Shown here one piece after another: positions 55,200 through 64,000 of a DNA stretch of 64,000 nucleotides. This stretch comes from Bursaphelenchus xylophilus (Eukaryota; Nematoda; Chromadorea; Rhabditida; Aphelenchoididae): contig CAJFCV020000002.1 of assembly GCA_904066235.2 (NCBI GenBank), positions 2,976,001-3,040,000 of the forward strand, read 5' to 3'. Position 1 is the first letter of the stretch. The number at the start of each line of letters is the position of its first letter. Below the pieces are notes generated by a model. The model saw nothing but the letters and a program-made list of their open reading frames with translations, was not told the DNA's origin and did no database searches. The position numbers and the translations under genes were made by a program.

Positions 55200-57090
55200 T
55201 ATACTGCTAGGCGGTCTAACAAGTCATGAAATGTTTTTGCACCTTGCGGGGGCATAAATTTGGCGTTGCAACGAGTAAAATTCACGGGGTTACGATTTTC
55301 CTCCCGCAGTGTATGCAATATGATATAAATTTTGCATTGACGACTTCCTGGTACCGTTAAGCACACGAATCTCTTGAATTAACCCACTGTTTTGAAAGCT
55401 ATGGCGTCTTGTTTTCAAAAAATGCCATGATTTGAACCCTCAAAAATGCCTGGTTAGCCTTATGATAACTGTTCAAGTTACTTAAAAAATTTAGTACGCA
55501 ACATCCAACTGACAAATCCATCGTTAGAACTTCCTGTTGTAAGTAAATGTTTACCGATTTCCAAACATGCCCGCAGAATCTCCATGCTTCTTATAGCCGC
55601 CCCGAAAGTGGTTGCCCGTGGGTCCGACAAATTCACGGTGCACTGCAACCCTGCACAGCAAAAAAAGTGGTCTGAAAAGCGTAATCACCGTGCGCTCTTT
55701 TTTCGCACCACGCCGAATTTTCATCGCGCAACGCCTAGTCGCAACGCCGAATACATGCGTCCGCATATTGCGAAAACATGTCAATACTTTTTCCTGCCTA
55801 GCATTCAATGTAAAAAAAAGGGCCAACGAAAAAGCTAATGAGGCCGAAGAATACAAAAGTTTTTGGAACATAACTGGAAGAAACAAAATTTTTAGGTGAT
55901 ATTATACATACAATTCAACAATACCCAAAAATAATTGTGGAAATCGCCTGGGAATATTATAGTTTCACCCCCACGTAAAGTTTTGGATTAAGAACCCAAT
56001 GTTTTGACTGTAAACGGCGATATTTTCGTCCGGGTATCAGGTGTTATAAATAATGTAATAAAATGGCCAAATAGGCAAAAAAAATTAAAAAAAGGTAATG
56101 TGTAGGTTGACAGGATATTTACAGCTATTCAGGAGCACAGCTAGGGAGGGGGGGGGCAGGATTGAGGAAGGGTTGAGGAAGGGTGAAAGGAAAAAAACGG
56201 TGAGGGGGGACCAAGGCAAAGTTTTTTGCATAGTGACCCTCCTAGCCGACCTCCACGTCCCTTAAGAATTTGAAAATATCATGAAATTTTACACAAGTGC
56301 TAACCAGGCTTTAAGAATAAGCAATGCAAAGTTTCGTCCGATTTAGATTTAGTCCTCGGACTTTTTTTGGCGATTTTTAAAGATTTTGGGTGTCCCAGGC
56401 TTTGGGTTTTGCATGCGAATTCGCGAGTTTTTGATCCGGTTTTGACTCAACCTGCTCTCAACCCCTGCAGCTAATAAATTTTTGTGTAACGGAACCTGTC
56501 TATTACGAACAATATGGAGGGTACAAACAGTCAATTTTTCGTCCCGACTTCTGTCAGTTCGGAACAAGACAAAATCGATGGATTAGGACATCCATCTAAT
56601 TATTTCTATTATCCACTAAACCTTCTCCAAGCCTTGGACATGTATACTATGACAAATTGAGGCCCTTCCAAAATATCGTCGACCCGAACGGTCGTTGACC
56701 CGAAAAGCCTAATTTTGGCCTTCGTATAAAAAACATGTTTACGGCGAATAAATAATTCGGCCAGTCGAAAAACACGAACATGGAAAAAATATCGAAATTG
56801 AGTTACAGTCGCTTTACAATAAAGCACAAATACCACCGGATAGACAGTCTTGTGACATCCAATAATAATTGAAATTCGTTTCGGAAGTGCAGGCTATAAT
56901 CTCCGGTTAATTGGGCGACATAATACGAGCTTATGTATTATGTTGAAAAATTAGTCATTTATTGGAATTCGAATTTAATGTGTCTACCTTGTCATTTTTC
57001 TGTCTAGACTCGAAGATACACGTATAAGTAGAATAGGAACAAACCAAGCCAACATGCTAACGAAAGTCGCCTGACATAGCTGACGATTTG
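55200..57090. other. no confident gene
   Basis: Contains a GC-richer block at 55590-55780 open in several frames (rich in CGCAACGCC), a G-run with repeated GGAAGGGTTGAGGAAGGGTG near 56160-56185, and the second copy of the 48610 repeat at 56590-56730. No splice-consistent coding structure or RNA gene was recognised. Confidence 0.4.
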
Positions 57091-57094
57091 GAAA

Positions 57095-57244
57095 TCAGTC
57101 TGTCGGGAAAGTAATGAGTACAATGTCGCTGCGCCAATTGCGTCGCTAAAGCGTAAAGGAAATTGATTTTGCTGCGACACAAATTTTCTCGCGGCGATGC
57201 GATTTTTCACGCGACAGGCTGTTCATTGTTTTCCCGACAGACAA
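57095..57244. mobile_element. type-a MITE
   Basis: ATCAGTCTGTCGGGAAAGTA and ATTGTTTTCCCGACAGACAA are the ends. CGCTGCGCCAATTGCGTCGC, then TTGATTTTGCTGCGACACAA are inside. A lone right end (ACACTATTTTCCCGACAG) follows at 57312-57329. Confidence 0.9.
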
Positions 57245-57399
57245 GGTATTTTACATTTGTTTTGTGGCCTATGCCGATTTCACATTTAAAGTTTCGCCAA
57301 TACGACAGGGTGCACACTATTTTCCCGACAGAGCTATTATGCGCCTCAACATACTACTAACCTTTCCCATGGTTTAGAATCAATTTCCTGAAGTTTATA

Positions 57400-57955
57400 A
57401 CAACTTCAAACAAATTTATGCCCACAGCTCCGCCAATTTCGCCGCTCTCCGCGTTTCACATACTCTCTTCGGCAAAGTTTTGTTGAATATTTCGGCTGCA
57501 ACTGCAAAGCGTGAGCTAAAATTTTCGGTAATTGATATGTGGTTTATCCGCGACGTGTGCGCTAAATCTTCAAAAAAAACTTTGCGTTGCACGACCAACA
57601 CTTCGCCTGTCCGCTAAGCCTACAATGAAAATAATTGAATACTTCATTCCCACCCCAAAAAATGTTGCATCAACCATTCGACATGTATGTAATGCAGTTA
57701 AATGCGTTACTACATTACTACTACACAACTTTTTTTACATAAAAAAGTAATAAAATCAACACCGGGAAGTTTTCCATTACAAATTGTGCTTTCCAACGGG
57801 AGTTGTTCGTGACTTGAGGCCAAGAAACGCTGCTAATTACATAACTAACTTGCAATGTGTGATTTCATGAAAAGAAAAGCAGCTGTCCGGAAGAATAGCT
57901 TATAATGTGCACATTATGCATATAGTGCAATGGGAGGAAATAATGTCAGAAATAT
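57400..57955. repeat. reverse-oriented repeat family C tail plus AT-rich DNA
   Basis: CCGCTCTCCGCGTTTCACAT and AATATTTCGGCTGCAACTGC near 57440-57515 belong to family C. The rest is AT-rich with no gene recognised. Confidence 0.5.
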
Positions 57956-57957
57956 TC

Positions 57958-58107
57958 CATCAGTCTGTCGGGAAAATAATGGCACATTTTCGTTGCGCGA
58001 ATGGCGTCGCTGAAGTGAAAACAATTTGATTTTGTCGCGAAACAATCAATCTTTTTTGCGGCGATGCGATTTTCGATTGCTCATTATTTTCAAGACAGAT
58101 TGATAGT
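57958..58107. mobile_element. type-a MITE
   Basis: ATCAGTCTGTCGGGAAAATA at the left and CTCATTATTTTCAAGACAGA at the right, with CGTTGCGCGAATGGCGTCGC, then GAAGTGAAAACAATTTGATT. Confidence 0.9.
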
Positions 58108-58349
58108 ACGGTGTCGGTCATCTTTGTGGCCCGATTTATTAATAACATGGCTATAACTATTTCAGTTTTTGAACAAATCTTAAAGTTCTTTTTCTCGTGA
58201 ATCCACACATAACAGATTTGGTATTAAGCAAAATGGGGACGTCTGAAGATTCAGGGAAAAAAGAATTTTAAGATTTGGCCAAAAGCTAAAAAAGTTATGG
58301 CCGATTCAAGTCGGCCCACGGAGATGCCCCACTCTGGATTTTCATATAG

Positions 58350-58890
58350 TGCATGGACATTTGTCGCGGCCCGCACCATGCACAAAAAACCGCCTGATTT
58401 TGTGCACCGTGCGTTCATCTTTGTTTGGGTTGCACTATGATTTGAGATATCGCCGCGACATAGGTTTCTCTCAACTGCGTCGCCGCGGTCTTCCTCAAAA
58501 ATTTGCACTGTGCAAAGAGCTTTTTTGGAGTTTGCGAAAATTCGCAGTGCGTTGACGATGAAAATTGCACTGTGCGAAAACGAAAAATAATAAAAAATCT
58601 CACTTTATGGAAACGCGAATAGTATTTTCATAAAGTGCATAGACTTTTTTTTGTTTTGCACAGTGCATATTTTGAACGTCAAAAAAATTTGCAAAATTCA
58701 AAAATAGCTGAATAAACAGAAAAAAATAAGAGTTTCTTGTGCACCATGCATGGCCATGGAAGAGAGACAACTCGGAAAAAAAGTTTAAATATGCAAATTT
58801 CAAAGCCTAAATCAAAAAATTCGCATGATTTCCTACTTCTCCTCAATCCTTTCATGAAACCGTTGCACCGTGCGGTTGTGTGTTTGCCGC
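58350..58890. repeat. loose TGCACNGTGCA cluster upstream of the Fer-like kinase gene
   Basis: About ten intact or decayed copies (GTGCACCGTGCG, TTGCACTGTGCAA, TTGCACAGTGCAT, TTGCACCGTGCG) in 540 bp, reaching to about 110 bp before the kinase gene start codon. Confidence 0.75.
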
Positions 58891-59002
58891 CTTCTCCCTA
58901 AATCGTCGTAAGTTTCATATATTTTTCTCCGCCTTACAAAATAGCCCGAAAAGATTTCAAACCAATTTTTCGCACTTCCGCTTCCAGCTAAACTGACGGA
59001 AA

Positions 59003-62000
59003 ATGTCATTTCTGACGACTAAATGGAAACGAGGAAGTCGCGAAGCGCAGAAGAAGAGCAGCGACGCTGGCTACAGCAACGAGAGCGTGGAGAGTGAGCA
59101 CGCTCTGCCGCATCGCAACCGTACGTTCAACGAGGTCCCCACCGAGCTCTTCACCAAACTCTATTATTTTGGCTTCGCGGATACGTAAGTTGGGGGCGTG
59201 GCGGAAGGATTGGACAATATTTTTTGCGCTGAAAAAAATTTTTTTTGGTTTGCAAAAAAAAATTAATTGGGCGCAGTTCGCAGAGTATGTTGTGGCCAGA
59301 ATAAGGAACTTTTTCCGTCATTTTTTTGCACTGTGCAAAAAATGGGTTTTAGTTTGCACGGTACAAAAATTTTTTTACACGCTTCAAAACTCGATAAAGA
59401 ATTTTTTTCTGTCTTGCATTTTTTCAAAAGTAGCTAAATGATTTTTTCAATAAGAATATGTTTTTTCCAGCTCGGAAGTTGCCCTATCCATCAGAGAAAA
59501 GGGCCAATACGCTGTCTCAGGAGACGATTCTAAAGAAAAAATCGAGTTCATACTCTCATTTGGCCAAGTTGTGGAAGGTGTAAGTTTACAAAGCGTTTAT
59601 TTTTGCCTTACTTTTTCTCGTAACCACCAAAAACGGTGTTTTTTGCAACTTCCCTGAAATTCAGGGTTTCCGTGGTGGGACTCAGAAATTGGAGATCTAG
59701 TGCAATATAGGCTTCTTGGATATGATCAGGGCCTTAAAATACCTTTTTTTAACCCAAATACGTCAAATGCGACCAATATCTGACCTTTTTTGATGACTTC
59801 CCTGAAATTCAGGGTTTTCGCGGCGGGACCCAAAAATTCTCATTTTCAAAAAACCCGTTGACTTTACCTGGTTTTCTGTGCATTATTATCTCCAAAAAGG
59901 ACGTTTTCAATTTTTTAGTTTCAGACCCTGCAAGTTTTCCACGTCTCGATCTACCACGTGGGCGAAGAACCGACGGCCCCCCGGGCCGGACCCCCATCCA
60001 AGATGTTTGGTCGCAAAAGTGGCTGGAAAGTCGAGAAGAACAGTTATCTCGAGACGGACAAGACCTTCCAGGCCATCAACGACGTCATCGAGCACTTTGT
60101 AATGTATAGAAAATTGGGACTACCCGCAAACCGACCGGACTTTTTGATACGAGATCGCGACATTCGCATCAAGAAACAGATTGGAGAGGGTGAGTAGGGG
60201 GTCAAATAAACCTTCAGGGGCTAAAATACAAGGGGCATTAAGTTTTACGGGAGAAAAATGAAAAAAAAATTTGGAATTTTTGAAAATTTTTGGAATTCTT
60301 TAAAATGTTTTTGACGATTTTAAAGGTTGTTGCCGATGAGCAATGTTTTGCCCTCGAGAAATTCAAATTCTAAAATTTTTTTCGAATTTGAAATTTTTTG
60401 GAAATTAAAAAATTTTTCGAAGCTTCTCATTTCCAGGCCATTTTTGCGTTGTCTCCAAAGGCTCGTACACGCACGGAACCCGCGACACCTACACGGAATG
60501 CGCGATAAAAGAGTTCAAGGAGACGGACGTGTCCAAAAGTGAGAGGCAAAAAGAGATTATCGAGATGCGAAGAGAAGCGTCGACTATGAGAATCATGAAG
60601 CACCCAAACATCATCATGTTCTATGGTGTGGCGGCGGATACTCCGAATATAAAGGTGATTTTTTGATTTGGGGGTTTCTTGGATTTTGCACTGTGCAAAA
60701 ATTTTTTTTATGTTTTTGCACTGTGCAATTTTCTTGGGTATGCCGCACAGTGCGATTTTTTATGCTTTGTTGTAAAAATTTTTTTTGCACTGCAATTTTT
60801 TAAAAAGTTTCTGCACAGTGCAGATTTTTTCAAAAATTTTTTTTTTGATTTTTGCACTGTGCAGTATTTTTTTACGCACCGTGCAATTTTTTCCTTGCAC
60901 TGTGCAATTTTCTTTGATTTATCGCACAGTGCAATTTTTTTCCTCTTTGCACCGTGCAATTCATCAAAAATTTTTCGCACTGTGCAATTTTTTTGTTTTT
61001 GCACTGTGCAATCTTTTGATTTTGTCGCACAGTGCAAAATTTTTTTTTTTATTTTTCCGCACTGTGCAATTATTTTTTTGCACCGTGCGGTTTTTTTTCA
61101 AAGCAAAAAAGCATTTTTTTAAAATACGCTGACGCGTCTTTAACTTCACTTCTAAAGACAGACATTTTTTACAGCTGATAATGGAGCTTTGCACCGGCGG
61201 CGCACTTTTGAATTTCCTCCAAACCTATAAGGACAATATCGATAATCGGGAAAAGGTTCAGTTTGGGTTCGAAGTGTCCAGAGGAATGCGATATGTGGAG
61301 AGTGTTGGAGTGATTCACAGGGATTTGGCGGCGAGGAATTGCTTGATCGGGCGGAATGGCATGATTAAAGTGGGATTTTTTTTTATTTTTTAACATTTTT
61401 TATGATTTTTTTTATTTTTATAAAATCAAATAAAAACAAAATTTTTTTTTTTATTTTTTTTTTTTTTAAATCTTTTCGAAAAATTTCGGAAAAAAATTTT
61501 TTATTTAAAAAAAAAAGTTTTTAATTGAAGCCGTTGACATAACGTATTTTACATTTTCAGATAGCGGATTTTGGCCTCAGCCGGAAACAGACCGATCCAG
61601 AGGTGATCAAAGGCCGATTCCGCGCTCCAATCCGACTAATGGCCCCAGAAACCATCGGAAAACATCCAAAATTCTCGAATCGAAGCGATGTTTGGTGAGG
61701 TTTTAGAGGAAAATAATAAAAATAATAAAGAAATTTTTAATTTTATAGTTCTTTTTTTATTTTCAGGGCATTTGGAATGCTATTATGGGAGATCTTTACC
61801 AATGGAGACGTCGCCTGGCCGGACGACCCTCCGAAAGCCATTGCTCATTTCATTAAGGCGCTGGAAATGCCGGTTTTTCCACGTAAAATTTTTGAAAATA
61901 TTTTTTTTAGATTTTTTGTATATAAAATCAAAAAAAAGATTTTTTAAATAAAAATCTGAGATTTATTTTTTTTTGATTTTTTGCAAAACTTTTGTTTTAA

Positions 62001-63307
62001 AATGCTTTAAGAAGGGCTAGAAATCTCAAACTGTATCGCAAAAAAATCAACAAATTTTTGTATCACCATAAGGTCTGATAAAAATTGGAATATAATTTTT
62101 TTTAATCAGCAAAATTACAAAAAATATAAAAAAAATCCGAAAATTCAAAAAAAAAAAAAAAAAAATATTGTTTTTTTAAAAAGACTTTTTGAAAATAAAT
62201 TTCCCCAAAAAATATTTTTTTTTTCAAAAAATTTTTTTTTCAGCTACTGCCCCTCCAGAAGTGGTTGAATTTGTCTCCCTAAAATGCTGGATAAAGCCTT
62301 CGACGGAGAGAGCCGACTTTGACGTTACCTGTCGATTCTTCCATGGCCTAATCCGCGACGTTTACCGACCGCCGCCCCCAGTAAGCAGATGTGTGGCCAA
62401 ATTGCCACATGTCTTTGTCAAAGATCGTGACGACAATTCCATCGATATACAACACGGCCAAAAGAAGATAAACTCGGTTAAGAAAAATGTGGTAAGTTTT
62501 CGTTTTTTGTTTCAAAATAAAAAAAAAAATAAAAAAAAATTTTTTTTTGCACTGTGCAATTTTTTATTTTTCTTTGAGTTTGCACTGTGCAAAAAATAGA
62601 AACAAAAAATTTTGCACAGTGCAAAAAAATGGAGAAATATTCGCCGCACTGTGCAGATTTTTGCAATTTTTTATGCTTGGGCCTTTTGCACGGTGCAATT
62701 TTTTTTATTTTTGCACTGTGCAAAAAAATTTTGTTATGTTTTTTGCACGGTGCAACAAAAATGGCGAAAGATCCGCCGCACTGTGCAGATTTTTGCAATC
62801 TTTGATGTTTGGGCCTTTTGCACAGTGCAAATTTTTTTGCACGGTGCAAAATTTTTCTTTCTTGTTTTTGCACGGTGCAAATTTTTAAATATTATATTTT
62901 GCACAGCGCAAAAAAATTTCTCTTGATTTTTACTATTTTGCACAGTGCAATTTTTTAAAATATTTTTCCCTGTTGCACGGTGCAAATTTTTTTCTGAATT
63001 CTGCACTGTGAAAGAAAAAAAATATTCTTTCAGATCAGTGGCAGTGAAACACGAACCGCCCGGACCGCTCGTAATCAGTCACTTGTGGTGTCGCGAGCCA
63101 AATCCGTGGCTGAGGGCTCTCGCTCCACCGCGCCCTCGAGGGTCGCTGCTCGCCGGCGCACTCTGCGAAAGAAATCCGCCAGTGACGATCGAAAAACAGT
63201 AAGTTTTTTGGATTAAAATTGAATTTTGGGACTTGACTGTTGATAAATAAGGCTGGTAATAAATTTTTTATTTTTTCAGCGGAACGCAAAGAGTAATAAG
63301 GATTGAA
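59003..63307 (+). CDS. SH2-domain tyrosine kinase, Fer/Fps-like nematode subfamily
   Basis: Ten exons give about 552 aa: 59003-59184, 59471-59579, 59925-60189, 60437-60654, 61175-61369, 61561-61694, 61767-61882, 62244-62491, 63034-63198 and 63281-63307. A TTCCAG acceptor ends 15 bp before the ATG. The N-terminal region (about 50-155) follows an SH2 outline (ELFTKLYYFGF, FHVSIYHVGE), but the FLVR strand reads QYAVSGDD, so the phosphotyrosine-binding Arg appears lost. Kinase (about 175-430): GEGHFCVV (third Gly of the loop replaced), [30 protein letters not shown] and DVWAFGMLLWEIFTNG. The activation loop has no Tyr. The tail is very basic (VAARRRTLRKKSA). This fits the expanded, often sperm-expressed nematode Fer-like family. 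AATAAA at 63335. Introns 4 and 8 are packed with palindromes. Confidence 0.93.
60680..61095. repeat. TGCACNGTGCA cluster in kinase intron 4
   Basis: About fifteen copies within 415 bp, separated by T-rich spacers of 10-25 bp. The centre base is A, T or C. The copies fill most of the intron between donor 60655 and acceptor 61174. Confidence 0.95.
62548..63013. repeat. TGCACNGTGCA cluster in kinase intron 8
   Basis: About fifteen copies in 465 bp. Two blocks containing CGCACTGTGCAGATTTTTGC and TTGGGCCTTTTGCAC recur about 130 bp apart (62645 and 62776), so part of the cluster arose by segmental duplication. Confidence 0.95.
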
Positions 63308-63419
63308 ATTCGAGTAACTGGAACGATTTGAAGAATAAACTTGACTCGAATCATGCTTGGATTGATTAAATATTGCTTTGGAAAGCTGTAGGATGCAGAA
63401 AATGCCGAAAATTTATGTT

Positions 63420-63720
63420 TTTCTCGATTTTCAGGTTTTCGTGGCGAGACCAAATGCTCTAAAATCGGGTGATTTTTGCTTTAAAAAATGCAATGACAGT
63501 TCAATTTTCCTATAACAAAGCCTAATTTTGCTGATTTAATCGGTTTGCAGGGATTTTGGAACAATTCAAGTTTTCGTGGTGGGACCCAAAATTTAGAAAT
63601 TTGTTCATTTTTTCACTCAAAAATATTTAAATCTGAAAAAGAAGGACAATTCTTTGCTGTCATAATGCATTTTACGATGAAATTGAACATAATCAAGTTT
63701 TCGTGGCGGGACCAAAAATT
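63420..63720 (+). repeat. TTTTCGTGGYGRGACC motif repeats
   Basis: GGTTTTCGTGGCGAGACC (63432), AGTTTTCGTGGTGGGACCCA (63570) and AGTTTTCGTGGCGGGACC (63696) lie in a row about 130 bp apart. Related copies preceded by TTGAAATTCAGGG are at 27484, 27757, 59666 and 59806, all in introns. I know this motif as abundant in Caenorhabditis DNA. Confidence 0.8.
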
Positions 63721-63893
63721 TGAAAATTTTGTGAAAATGACTAAATGAGTCTCCTGCTTCATAAAAGCTCCAAAACACATGAAATTCACAATTTTTCTTT
63801 TTTTTTATTCCGATAATAACCTAAAATACTCAAATTTACAACAATAAACTCCAATTTCAAAGTTTCGAAGAAATCGGCCAAAAAAAAAATCAG

Positions 63894-64000
63894 CTAAACA
63901 CTGGTCTGAATAGGTGCAATGCAGACCTGCAGGTTTCGCGGATCGCTGATGTCGCCGTCAGCCTTGCGGAACGCCACCAAATGCGCTGTCGCGTTGTTGG
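63894..64000 (-). CDS. C-terminal part of an unidentified gene
   Basis: On the minus strand a frame open from the window edge reads NNATAHLVAFRKADGDISDP, then RNLQVCIAPIQTSV, and stops with TAG at 63896-63894. A minus-strand AATAAA is about 85 bp downstream (near 63806). GC content jumps at the stop, as for the other real exons here. I do not recognise the family from 34 residues; the rest of the gene lies outside the window. Confidence 0.7.
   Translation of the reverse strand, partial: NNATAHLVAFRKADGDISDPRNLQVCIAPIQTSV

Noticed and set aside
55551..55899. Possible gene in the GC-richer block (frames on both strands)
   Set aside because: Three mutually exclusive frames of about the same length, none with recognisable features.
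60679..61132. Open frames of over 100 codons inside kinase intron 4 on both strands
   Set aside because: They consist of palindrome plus T-rich spacers, lie between well-supported exons and match no family.

Overview
This window looks like genomic DNA of a free-living nematode, most likely Caenorhabditis or a close relative. The reasons are intron-rich genes with short exons, strict TTTYAG-type 3' splice sites, some introns of only 36-42 bp, chemosensory serpentine receptors in tandem, a nematode sigma-class GST, nematode-style SH2 tyrosine kinases, splice acceptors just upstream of start codons (as in spliced-leader trans-splicing), and the TTTTCGTGGYGRGACC repeat that I know as abundant in Caenorhabditis. 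The genus is an inference, not a match.

Layout. 1-0.2 kb: possible tail of an upstream gene. 0.4-1.0 kb: minisatellite built on a palindromic 11-mer. 1.1-5.9 kb (+): nine-exon SLC6 transporter with tandem repeats in its introns. 6.0-7.4 kb: three nested MITEs. 7.8-18.8 kb (+): three tandem paralogous seven-TM receptor genes with matching exon structures. 20.9-23.2 kb (+): short-chain dehydrogenase with a one-base frameshift. 25.4-29.4 kb (+): Src-family tyrosine kinase. 29.5-29.7 kb (-): U3 snoRNA. 30.1-30.9 kb: CDK11-like pseudogene leading into a 0.9-kb inverted repeat with a MITE in its loop. 31.9-32.7 kb (+): GST. 33.5-35.3 kb (-): protein with two CXXC zinc fingers. 35.3-51.6 kb: about 16 kb with no confident gene, rich in tandem repeats, palindrome clusters, MITEs and GA-rich islands. 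51.6-53.5 kb (-): an srh/sri-like receptor. 53.8-55.2 kb: Tc1-like IR/DR element. 55.2-59.0 kb: repeats only. 59.0-63.3 kb (+): SH2/Fer-like kinase. 63.9 kb to the end (-): C-terminus of an unidentified gene.

The protein genes do not form one pathway. They are a mix of chemosensation, transport, signalling, lipid metabolism, detoxification and chromatin. The unusual content is in the repeats. One is the self-complementary motif TGCACNGTGCA (centre base free), found in at least ten dense clusters, in promoters, in introns and inside a palindromic MITE. Others are a MITE family with two internal subtypes, a dispersed element of several hundred bp, and several local tandem arrays. All exon boundaries were placed by hand from splice signals, reading-frame continuity and family similarity.
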